Shown here one piece after another: positions 31,269-39,100 of a DNA stretch of 41,691 nucleotides. The translations under genes and the position numbers were made by a program. The notes beneath the pieces were generated by a model. The model was not told the origin of the DNA, did not search any database, and saw only the letters and a list, made by a program, of their open reading frames with translations. The DNA comes from Chloroflexota bacterium (GTDB lineage: Bacteria > Chloroflexota > Anaerolineae > Anaerolineales > Villigracilaceae), in NCBI GenBank assembly GCA_016875755.1, contig VGOX01000001.1, positions 1-41,691 of the forward strand, written 5' to 3'. How positions within the stretch are numbered: position 1 is the first letter of the stretch; every line of letters begins with the position of its first letter.

Positions 31269-31982
31269 TTATTTCACAGCTTTGACACCGAGATACAATC
31301 CTCGACCATTTAGACCTTTAGAGTCGTAAACAGTTATCAGTCCAGCAGAATGAAAGGCGTCAAGGTAATCTTTCTCTGAAAATAGACCTAGTTCATGTCT
31401 CTCCGTGCTGTGTACAATTTTCTTCGATGTTCCGATCAAGTATTGAAATTCAATAATGGAAATGCTGCCCCTGCGTGAACTGCGACTAATGCGGACGATT
31501 TTCAAGTCATCATGATTTATGGAAATCAGGTTCACCCGCCCGACGGTCCATTGATCCTGTGAAAACCACGGCTCGACCAATAACACACCTCCCTGTGATA
31601 AATGGTCAGCCATGTTTTTGACGGCTTTTTGCAGGCGGGACTTTGTCCTGACATAACCGATGGAACTGAAAAGACAGGTAATTACATCGAACTTGCGATG
31701 AAAGCTGAAATTAACCATGTCGCCGTATTGAAATTTTATCGACGAATACTTACTCTTGGCAACAGCTATCATTTTGGTATCCAGATCGATGCCTTCAACA
31801 TCATAATTCTGGTTTAAGTAATTTGCATGGGTACCCGTCCCGCAGGCAATATCGAGAAGTTTTCTCCCATTTGTTTTCTTGTGCTTCTGGATGAACTTGT
31901 TCGCTTTGGCAGCTTCACCCGCATAGTCTTTTTTCATGGAGGCATAGATTTCATCATAGTAGGTCGCCGTATTCGTAAACAT
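31269..31982 (-). CDS. SAM-dependent methyltransferase (class I)
   Basis: The 237-residue product has motif I KLLDIACGTGTHANYL (41-56), the acidic residue of motif II (VEGIDLD, 62-68) and the motif IV-like FDVITCLFSSIGYV. It resembles small-molecule methyltransferases (Methyltransf_25/11). The start is the ATG at 31982, with GAGGTG just upstream and a two-base gap to the lutA stop; a longer reading into lutA is rejected. It is second in the lutA-led operon. The substrate is unknown. Confidence 0.9.
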   Translation of the reverse strand: MFTNTATYYDEIYASMKKDYAGEAAKANKFIQKHKKTNGRKLLDIACGTGTHANYLNQNYDVEGIDLDTKMIAVAKSKYSSIKFQYGDMVNFSFHRKFDVITCLFSSIGYVRTKSRLQKAVKNMADHLSQGGVLLVEPWFSQDQWTVGRVNLISINHDDLKIVRISRSSRRGSISIIEFQYLIGTSKKIVHSTERHELGLFSEKDYLDAFHSAGLITVYDSKGLNGRGLYLGVKAVK

Positions 31983-31984
31983 AT

Positions 31985-32710
31985 TCACCTCTGATTTAAA
32001 ACTTCCGCAATGTGGATGATTTGCCGCTTCTTTCCCAGCCGATGCAGTCCGCCCGCAATATGCATGAGACAACCCGCATCCGTCACCACCAATGTAGGCG
32101 ACTGACTCGCTTCGAGGTTGTATATCTTGCGCTTCAACCACTCTGCAGAGAGTTCAGGGTGTTCAACAGACATCACGCCGCCGAAGCCGCAGCACTCTTC
32201 AGCGTTTGGTAAATCCACCAGCGTTGCGCCGTGGACGTTTTGCAAAAGCATACGCGGTTGTCTGTCCACATGGATGCCGCGCAGGGTATGACAGGATGGG
32301 TGATAGGTGAGTAAACCGTCCCAGCGTGCGCCGAGGTCGGTGACGTGGAGCTTGTCCACGAGATATTCGGTAAATTCAAAGACGCGTCCCGCCAACGCCT
32401 TAGCACGCGGATGCCATTCTGCATCGCCTTCGAAGAGTTCCAAATAATTATGTCTGAAATGATGAGCGCACGACCCAGACGGTGTGACGATGTCTCCGCT
32501 TGTTTTTTCAAAAACCTTGATGGTATGTTGCGCGATGGCACGCGCATCTTTGCGGAGACCCGCATTGAATTGCGGCTGCCCGCAGCAGGTTTGGTCGGGG
32601 GCGAATTCCACATCCATGCCGAGGCGTTGAAGAATCTCCACGACGGCTTCACCAGTTTGGGGGAAGAATGAATCGGTCAGACAGGTAATGAAGAGTTGGA
32701 CGGGGGGCAT
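31985..32710 (-). CDS. lutA: LutA-like (Fe-S)-binding oxidoreductase subunit
   Basis: The 241-residue protein has two cysteine-rich CCG domains: TCCGQPQFNAG (41-51) with SGSCAHHFRHNY, and ECCGFGGVMS with VVTDAGCLMHIAGGL. These bind an iron-sulfur or heterodisulfide-reductase-type cofactor. LutA works with LutB and LutC in L-lactate oxidation, and the fused partner is encoded 1.2 kb downstream in the same operon. No Shine-Dalgarno; a perfect TATAAT lies exactly 6 nt before the ATG, so the operon is probably transcribed without a leader. Confidence 0.92.
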   Translation of the reverse strand: MPPVQLFITCLTDSFFPQTGEAVVEILQRLGMDVEFAPDQTCCGQPQFNAGLRKDARAIAQHTIKVFEKTSGDIVTPSGSCAHHFRHNYLELFEGDAEWHPRAKALAGRVFEFTEYLVDKLHVTDLGARWDGLLTYHPSCHTLRGIHVDRQPRMLLQNVHGATLVDLPNAEECCGFGGVMSVEHPELSAEWLKRKIYNLEASQSPTLVVTDAGCLMHIAGGLHRLGKKRQIIHIAEVLNQR

Positions 32711-32716
32711 GGTCAG

Positions 32717-32722
32717 ATTATA
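32717..32722 (-). promoter_or_regulatory. -10 box TATAAT, 6 nt before lutA
   Basis: The minus strand reads CGTATAAT, CTGACC, ATG. The leuS terminator T tract ends 5 bp upstream of this box, so the -35 region would lie inside the terminator stem. Confidence 0.6.
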
Positions 32723-32727
32723 CGACC

Positions 32728-32759
32728 AAAAAAAATCCCCCGAAGAAAAATTCTTCAGG
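32728..32759 (-). terminator. Rho-independent terminator of leuS
   Basis: A 9-bp stem CCTGAAGAA/TTCTTCGGG (one G-T pair) with a three-base loop is followed on the minus strand by GGATTTTTTTT. Confidence 0.85.
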
Positions 32760-32778
32760 TGATTTCACTAGCTTATTA

Positions 32779-35283
32779 TCAAACTACCAAACTCACCAAC
32801 TTGCCCTTTGCGATGATGATCTTGCGCGGCTCTTTGCCCTCCAAGTATTTCTGGACAGTTTCAGATGCCATGACCGCAGCCTTGATGTCATCTTCGCTTG
32901 CGTCGGCAGCGATTTTGACGCGGTCGCGCACCTTGCCGTTGATCTGCACTGGCAGTTCGATGACATCATCCTTCGCGGCAGCTTCATCCACAGTGGGCCA
33001 CAACTGCTGGTGAATGGAATAGGGCTTGCCCAAATGCTCCGTCCACAACTCTTCGGAGATGTGCGGCGCGACAGGCGCCATCATCTTCAGGTAGATCTCC
33101 TGCGCTTCCTTCCATTCGTCCGTGCCAACTGCGCCTGCTTCATGCGCCTTGTACATTTCGTTCAGCAGTTCCATCAACGCGGAGACGATGGTGTTGAAGT
33201 CGAAATTCTCGAAGTCACGGGTCACGCGCTTCAAGGTCTGGTGAACCTTACGGCGTAGATTCTTTTTCACTTCGTCAGAAGCCGTTGGCGGCGAGGTCGG
33301 ATCCGTGAACAGAGTCCACACACGGCGGATCCAGCGCGCGCTTCCTTCGATGCCGTTTGAGTCCCATGGCGCACCCATTTCCCAGCGCGCAAAGAACATG
33401 ATGTACGCACGCACGGTGTCGGCGCCGTATTTGTCCACCAGAATATCAGGCGCAATGACATTGCCGCGGCTTTTGGACATCTTCTCGTTATCTTCACCCA
33501 GCACCATGCCCTGGTTGCGCAATTGCATCATCGGCTCGTTGCCTTTGGTAAAGCCCGCATCACGCAACGCCTTGTGGAAGAAGCGTGTGTACAGCAGGTG
33601 CATGGTGGCGTGTTCGATGCCGCCCGTATAGGTATCGACGGGCATCCAATAGTTGTACTCTGCATCATCGAAGGGTGCTTTGTCATACTTCGGCGACAGG
33701 TAACGCAGGTGATACCACGACGAGCACATGAATGTATCCATTGTGTCGGTCTCGCGGGTGGCGGGTCCGTTGCAGATGGGGCAGGTGGCATCCTTCCAGG
33801 TTGGGTGTAATTTCAACGGGCTTTCACCAGTCGGGCGCCATTCCACATCTTCGGGTAATTCCACGGGTAACTGCTCATCGGGGATGGGATTCCAGCCGTG
33901 CGTTTCACAATGCACCATCGGGATGGGCGCGCCCCAATACCGCTGGCGCGAGATCAACCAATCGCGGTAACGATAGTTGACCGATTCCTTGCCGATGCCT
34001 TTCCCAGCCAGCCAGTCAATGACCGCCGCAATGCCAGGGTTCTTGCGTCCCTTTTCGGTGTTGACTTTTGTGCCGTTGAACTGATCTGAGTTGACCATGA
34101 CGCCTGCGCCGATGTAAGCGTTTTCTAATTCATTCGCTTCTTCCTGACCCTCGGGCCTGATCACTTCGACGATGGGCAGGTCATACTTTTTGGCAAAAGC
34201 AAAGTCACGTTCGTCATGTGCAGGGACAGCCATGATCGCGCCCGTGCCATACGACATCAGCACATAATCCGCGATCCAGATCGGGATGCGTTGTCCATTG
34301 ACGGGGTTGATGGCGTAGCCGCCTGTAAACACGCCCGTCTTTTCCTTGTCCACTGCGCCGCGCTGAATGTCGGTCTGACGCGCCGCTTCGGCTTTGTATG
34401 CTTCCACAGCGGATTTCTGCTCGGGCGTGGTGATCTCGTCCAGCAGCGGATGTTCAGGTGCAAAGACCATGAAGGTTGCGCCCCACAGGGTATCTGGTCG
34501 GGTGGTGAAAACTTCAATGGTGTGGTTGCCAGTTTCCGTCTTGAAAAGAACCGAGGCGCCTTCACTACGGTCGATCCAGTTTGTTTGCAAGGTCTTCACA
34601 CGTTCGGGCCAATCCAATTCATCGAAGCGCAGCAATTCATCCGCATATTTGGTGGCTTTGAAGAACCACTGGTTCAAGTCCTTTTTGATGACGGGCGTGC
34701 CGCAGCGTTCGCAGTGACGGTCGTCACCCCAGACCTGTTCGCGTGCCAGTGTGGTATTGCAGTTCGGACACCAGTCCACAGGTGACATTTTGCGATACGC
34801 CAGCCCGTTCTTGTATAACTGGATGAAGAACCACTGTGTCCACTTGTAGTATTCGGGGTCACAGGAGATGGCTTCGCGCTCCCAATCGAACATCGCGCCC
34901 ATGCTGCGCAATTGTTTGCGCATGCGTTCGATGTTTTGGTAGGTGCGCTTCATCGGGTGGATGCCGTCCTTGATGGCGGCATTTTCCGCGGGCAGACCGA
35001 ACGCATCGAAGCCCATCGGGAAGAGCACGTTGTAGCCCTTCATACGCATGTAGCGCGCGCGCGAATCGGACGGGGTCTTGGCATACCAGTGACCGATATG
35101 TAGGTCACCGCTGGGGTAGGGCAGCATGGTCAGCGCGTAGTGCTTGGGGCGGCGCTCATCGATCACGGAGCGGTACAACTTGTCCGCATCCCATTTTGCC
35201 TGCCATTTTTGTTCGATGCTCTTCGGGTTATACGACATATCCTTCACGGGTTTTTCTTCCTTTTCTTTTTTCGTTTCAGCCAT
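32779..35283 (-). CDS. leuS: leucine--tRNA ligase
   Basis: This 834-residue class I synthetase charges tRNA-Leu. It has the HIGH motif (62-65, in PYPSGDLHIGHWYAK), the CP1 editing domain (about 220-410) with TTRPDTLWGATFMVF and GTGAIMAVPAHDERDFAFA, the KMSKS motif (601-605) and an anticodon-binding C-terminal domain (about 650-834). The length is usual for bacterial LeuRS. GAGG 5 nt before the ATG supports the start. The leader contains a T-box with a candidate Leu specifier and a 33-codon ORF. The gene ends at a strong terminator. Confidence 0.97.
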   Translation of the reverse strand: MAETKKEKEEKPVKDMSYNPKSIEQKWQAKWDADKLYRSVIDERRPKHYALTMLPYPSGDLHIGHWYAKTPSDSRARYMRMKGYNVLFPMGFDAFGLPAENAAIKDGIHPMKRTYQNIERMRKQLRSMGAMFDWEREAISCDPEYYKWTQWFFIQLYKNGLAYRKMSPVDWCPNCNTTLAREQVWGDDRHCERCGTPVIKKDLNQWFFKATKYADELLRFDELDWPERVKTLQTNWIDRSEGASVLFKTETGNHTIEVFTTRPDTLWGATFMVFAPEHPLLDEITTPEQKSAVEAYKAEAARQTDIQRGAVDKEKTGVFTGGYAINPVNGQRIPIWIADYVLMSYGTGAIMAVPAHDERDFAFAKKYDLPIVEVIRPEGQEEANELENAYIGAGVMVNSDQFNGTKVNTEKGRKNPGIAAVIDWLAGKGIGKESVNYRYRDWLISRQRYWGAPIPMVHCETHGWNPIPDEQLPVELPEDVEWRPTGESPLKLHPTWKDATCPICNGPATRETDTMDTFMCSSWYHLRYLSPKYDKAPFDDAEYNYWMPVDTYTGGIEHATMHLLYTRFFHKALRDAGFTKGNEPMMQLRNQGMVLGEDNEKMSKSRGNVIAPDILVDKYGADTVRAYIMFFARWEMGAPWDSNGIEGSARWIRRVWTLFTDPTSPPTASDEVKKNLRRKVHQTLKRVTRDFENFDFNTIVSALMELLNEMYKAHEAGAVGTDEWKEAQEIYLKMMAPVAPHISEELWTEHLGKPYSIHQQLWPTVDEAAAKDDVIELPVQINGKVRDRVKIAADASEDDIKAAVMASETVQKYLEGKEPRKIIIAKGKLVSLVV

Positions 35284-35325
35284 TCTTGCCTCTGGTAAGT
35301 TTCAGGTGTCAGGTGAGAGTACACC

Positions 35326-35427
35326 TTATTTGCAGTTCAAGGAATCAATAGGAAGACCCGCAAGCCTGCCCAGAGCCTCGTCGAAGGGTAGGGGACCCTG
35401 CTTCCAGAAATTTCGTTTGATGTTCAT
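35326..35427 (-). CDS. 33-aa ORF between T-box and leuS
   Basis: The ORF starts at the ATG at 35427, 5 nt after a perfect AAAGGAGG Shine-Dalgarno, and ends with TAA at 35326, 42 bp before leuS. The product begins MNIKRNFWKQGPLPF and contains DEALGRLAGLP; five of 33 residues are Leu. It lies downstream of the T-box terminator, so it would only be made when the T-box reads through. It could be a small protein or a translational leader coupled to leuS. I know of no family for it. The quality of its ribosome site is better than that of leuS itself. Confidence 0.6.
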   Translation of the reverse strand: MNIKRNFWKQGPLPFDEALGRLAGLPIDSLNCK

Positions 35428-35448
35428 GCGTGCCTCCTTTCAAGTTCG

Positions 35449-35503
35449 GACGATGGACGATAGAAGGTTGTGCATCGTCAATGGTCTATCGTTCATGGTC
35501 TTA
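35449..35503. repeat. dispersed GACGATRGAC repeat in the leuS leader
   Basis: GGACGATGGACGATAGA and, after about 13 nt, ATCGTC then GGTCTATCGTTCATGGTC. It belongs to the family at 8953-9003, 13098-13149 and 29588-29616. It lies between the T-box terminator and the 33-aa ORF. Confidence 0.6.
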
Positions 35504-35508
35504 AGAAC

Positions 35509-35541
35509 AAAAAAAACCCTTCATCCACATCAGGGACGAAG
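35509..35541 (-). terminator. T-box-controlled intrinsic terminator
   Basis: An 8-bp stem CTTCGTCC/GGATGAAG (one G-T pair) with a 7-nt loop is followed on the minus strand by GG and eight T. The T-box sequence lies 9 nt upstream of the stem. Confidence 0.88.
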
Positions 35542-35780
35542 AGTTCACTCCGCGGTACCACCCAGATTCGTTTGAAATTTCAAACGCTCTTTATCGCTGT
35601 AACGGGCATTCCCGGCGCTGACTACCTGCGGCATGTATCCGCGTTCACCAGTGCAGTCTCTCTTGCGAGAAGTCAGGCGAGTTCGGTCTTGATGCGCTCC
35701 CTTGGGCGCTGATGCTGGGCTTCCACCTCACTCTCCCAACTCGCTGACGGGATGACCTACTACTCCTGCTTTGACCTTTA
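35509..35780 (-). ncRNA. T-box leader of leuS
   Basis: The minus strand carries the invariant T-box sequence GGGTGGTACCGCGG (35550-35563), whose TGGT can pair with an ACCA-ended uncharged tRNA. A Stem I with GAGAGTGAGGTGGAAGCCC lies upstream. In the 3' arm of Stem I the sequence CGAACTCGCC offers CTC (35679-35681), a Leu codon, as specifier, which fits the downstream leuS. The same bases could also pair in the Stem I base, so the specifier call is less sure than the T-box itself. No separate promoter is seen between it and the tRNA-Ala gene. Confidence 0.92.
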
Positions 35781-35784
35781 TTTT

Positions 35785-35803
35785 GGGCGGGATGACCCCG
35801 CCC
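35785..35803. repeat. GC-rich hairpin between tRNA-Ala and the T-box
   Basis: A 7-bp perfect stem GGGCGGG/CCCGCCC with a 5-nt loop. No T tract follows on the minus strand, so it is not a standard terminator and may serve RNA processing. Confidence 0.55.
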
Positions 35804-35816
35804 CTAAAAATTATGG

Positions 35817-35889
35817 TGGACCCAGAGGGATTCGAACCCTCGACCTTCTCAATGCCATTGAGACGCGCTCCCAACTGCGCTATGGGCCC
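35817..35889 (-). tRNA. tRNA-Ala (anticodon GGC)
   Basis: Acceptor GGGCCCA/TGGGTCC, anticodon stem TCTCA/TGAGA with loop ATGGCAT, T stem GAGGG/CCCTC with loop TTCGAAT. CCA is encoded (35814-35816). Second of two tandem Ala tRNAs. Confidence 0.96.
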
Positions 35890-35910
35890 ATGGTAGTTTC
35901 CGCCTTATTG

Positions 35911-35983
35911 TGGACCTGAGGGGATTCGAACCCCTGACCTCCTCAGTGCGATTGAGGCGCGCTCCCAACTGCGCTACAGGCCC
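35911..35983 (-). tRNA. tRNA-Ala (anticodon CGC)
   Basis: Acceptor GGGCCTG/CAGGTCC, anticodon stem CCTCA/TGAGG with loop ATCGCAC (CGC, reading GCG), T stem AGGGG/CCCCT with loop TTCGAAT. CCA is not encoded. First tRNA after the promoter at 36003-36031. Confidence 0.95.
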
Positions 35984-36002
35984 AAATTTATAGGCGAACG
36001 CT

Positions 36003-36031
36003 ATTCTACCTGAGGGAGGGACGGATGTCAA
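36003..36031 (-). promoter_or_regulatory. sigma-70-type promoter of the tRNA-Ala pair
   Basis: A perfect TTGACA (36026-36031), a 17-bp spacer and TAGAAT (36003-36008) on the minus strand, about 20 bp before the first tRNA. The T-box leuS unit lies downstream without an obvious intervening terminator. Confidence 0.88.
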
Positions 36032-36157
36032 TAAAGAACGACGCCCGAAATATTGACTGACTTTTTTCACTTGACCCTTCCCCTTGAACGTCCTACAATT
36101 CATTTTGTACGCCTCTTTTTCGACCTCAAACCTGATTCCGTTAAAAGGAGATTTCCC

Positions 36158-39100
36158 ATGCCCGATTATTTATTCCGCGGTAACTTAGCCAAACTCGACC
36201 CCGATGTATATGAACTGACCCAGCTCGAAGCCGAACGCCAGTACCGCAAACTGATCCTCATCCCCAGCGAATCGACTGCCCCAATGGCCGTGCGTGAGAC
36301 CTTGATGTCTGCCTTCCAAAATATTTACGCCGAAGGCTACCCCGATGAAGAAACGCGCTGGATGAGCGAGAACGAGATCCTCGATTACCCAGCCAGCCTT
36401 GCCAACTATCGCCGCAACGGTGACCCGCGCTACTACAAAGGCGTGGAGTATGCCAACGTGGTCGAAGCGCTTGCCCGCCGCCGTGCCGCGCAAGCCTTCG
36501 CTGCCAACGGTTTTACTGCCGATCAAATTTACGTCAATGTGCAGGCGCTTTCGGGCGGACCTGCCAACAACGCCGTGTATCAAGCCTTGCTCAGTATCGG
36601 TGACACGGTGATGGGACTCGACCTACTGCATGGCGGGCATCTCTCGCACGGCTCACCCGTCAACCGCAGCGGCAAATGGTTCAACGCGGTTCATTACTCG
36701 GTGGATGTGAACGAAAAACTTGACTACGATGCCATTCGCAAACTGGCGAACGAAGCCAAACCGAAATTGCTTATCGCGGGCTACTCATCCTATTCATGGG
36801 TTCCCGATTGGAAGAAATTCCGTGAGATCGCTGATGAAGTCGGCGCGTACCTGCTTGCGGATATCTCGCATATTGGCGGCATGGTGGCGGCGGGAGTTGT
36901 GCCTTCGCCAATTGGACATGCGCATGTAGTTATGTCCACCACGCACAAATCGTTGAATGGACCGCGCGGCGCGGTATTGCTGACCACCGATGGCGCCATT
37001 GCCAAGAAAATCGACAAAGCCGTCTTCCCCGGTGAACAGGGTGGACCGCATGTCAACGTCTTCGCTGGTTTGGCGCTGACCTTCAAACTGGCACAGACCA
37101 AGGAATTCAAAAAATTACAGTCGCAGACCGTCAAGAACGCGCAGGCAATGGCAGATCAGTTCGTCAAACGCGGACTGCGCGTACCTTTTGGCGGCACAAA
37201 TTGTCACATGCTGAATGTGGATTGTTCCTCTGTCATCGGTGAAGATGGCACGAAACTCAGCGGTGACCAGGCGGCGCGGATTCTCGATATCGTTGGCATT
37301 GTTGTCAATCGCAACACCATTCCCGGTGACAAAAGCGCAGCCGCTCCTTCGGGCATCCGCCTCGGCACACCATGGCTCACCCAGCGTGGTTTCAACGAGA
37401 AGCAATCGCGCCAACTTGCCGACATCATCGCGGATGTTTTGCTGGCGTGCGCGCCGCATGCGGTGGATACCGTCCGCAAGGGCAAACAGCGCAGGGCGAA
37501 ATTGGATTTTGGCGTGTTGAACGATGCCAAGTTGAAGATCCGTAAACTTTCTGAATCTGTGGGCATTGATTTCAAAGTGGAGAAGAGCGGATACCCGCAC
37601 TTCTATTACATCGACGATAAAAGCAAGAGCGGTGTTTTTGAACTGAGCGGACGGCGCATTCGTCAGGTGTTGGATTATGCGGCGGCGTGCGATATGTCCG
37701 CGTTGAAGAAGGGCAAATCGGCGGTGACGACGATTGCGACTCCCAAGGGTACTGTCAAGTGCGTGCTGACTTGCGTTGACCAGAATACCTATCAACTGGA
37801 AGTGCCTGCCGCGAAGGCGGGCGTGTTTGCCGCCTGGCTGCGTGACCTTTCAGACGGGTACATGTCGTTCAACCTCGATGGCACGAAAGATTTCAGCACC
37901 AAGCGTTTGCCTGGTCCGTTCCTTGTTTCGGATGTGAAGAAGAAAAATGTAAAGCCGAGTGTGTTGGTGGTGCAGAAGCCAAACGTCAGCGTGGAAAAAC
38001 CTTTCTATATCGGTATCAACTCTCCCGCAGGCAATGAAGCGGCGAAGCCTTCCTTTGTATGGAACGAAGTGGAAGGCGAACTCAAAAAGACCGCGCTGAA
38101 TCAAACGCATCGCGATCTGGGCGGACGGATGGTCCCGTTTGCGGGCTGGGAAATGCCCGTGGTGTATACCTCCATTTTTGAAGAGCATCTTGCCACGCGT
38201 CAGGCGGCGGGACTGTTCGACGTTTCGCACATGGGCGCGTATGATGTGCGCGGCGCGGATGCGGCTTCGTTCCTCGATACGGTCTGCGGCAACGACTGCG
38301 GCGGGTTGATGCCCGGTGAAAGTTTGTACACGCATTTCCTCACGCCTGAAGCGGACGTGATCGACGACACGCTGGTGTATCGCCTCGGCTGGAATGATTT
38401 CCTCGTGGTGGTGAACGCCTCGAACGATGACAAGGATCGCACGTGGCTGGAAGCGGTGCGCGACGGCACGGTGCGGATCGACAACGACCGACCGTGGGCG
38501 CGGACCTACGGCTACAACGCGGAGATCCGCAACCTGCGTGACCCGAAATCTGGTTCGGCAATGCGAGTTGACATTGCGCTGCAGGGACCGAAATCCCGCG
38601 ACATTTTGCTGGCGATGGGCGTGGATGATAAGACGCGCGCGCGCATCATGAAGTTGAAGCGGACGGAGTTGTGTGATGCAGTCGTCGGTGGATTCGATCT
38701 CATCGTTTCGCGCACGGGCTACACAGGCGAGAAGATGGCGTTCGAGTTGTTCGTCCACCCCGAGCGCGCCGTGGACTTTTGGCTGGTGGTGATGAAAGCT
38801 GGCGAGCCATTCGGCGTGAAGCCCATTGGCTTGGGTGCGCGTGATTCGTTGAGAACCGAAGCGGGACTTCCGTTGTACGGTCACGAGATGGGGCTGGGTT
38901 CAGGTAAATTTGACGGACGTGATCTCGGCGTTGCCGAAGGCGGATTTGGTTCGTACGTGAAGACCTACAAGCCGTGGTTCATCGGTCGCGATGCCTTCGT
39001 GGCACGTGAGCAGGAACGCAAGGGTGTGGTCATCCGCTTCCGCTTTGACGACCAGCGCGTGCGCATGGCGCATAACGGCGACCCTGTGGTCAACGCGAAC

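Noticed and set aside
35785..35803. GC hairpin after tRNA-Ala as a terminator
   Set aside because: No T tract follows on the minus strand.
37850..38884. 344-codon frame antisense to the GlyA-GcvT fusion
   Set aside because: It is a shadow of strongly biased coding sequence; the product is His/Arg-rich without motifs.
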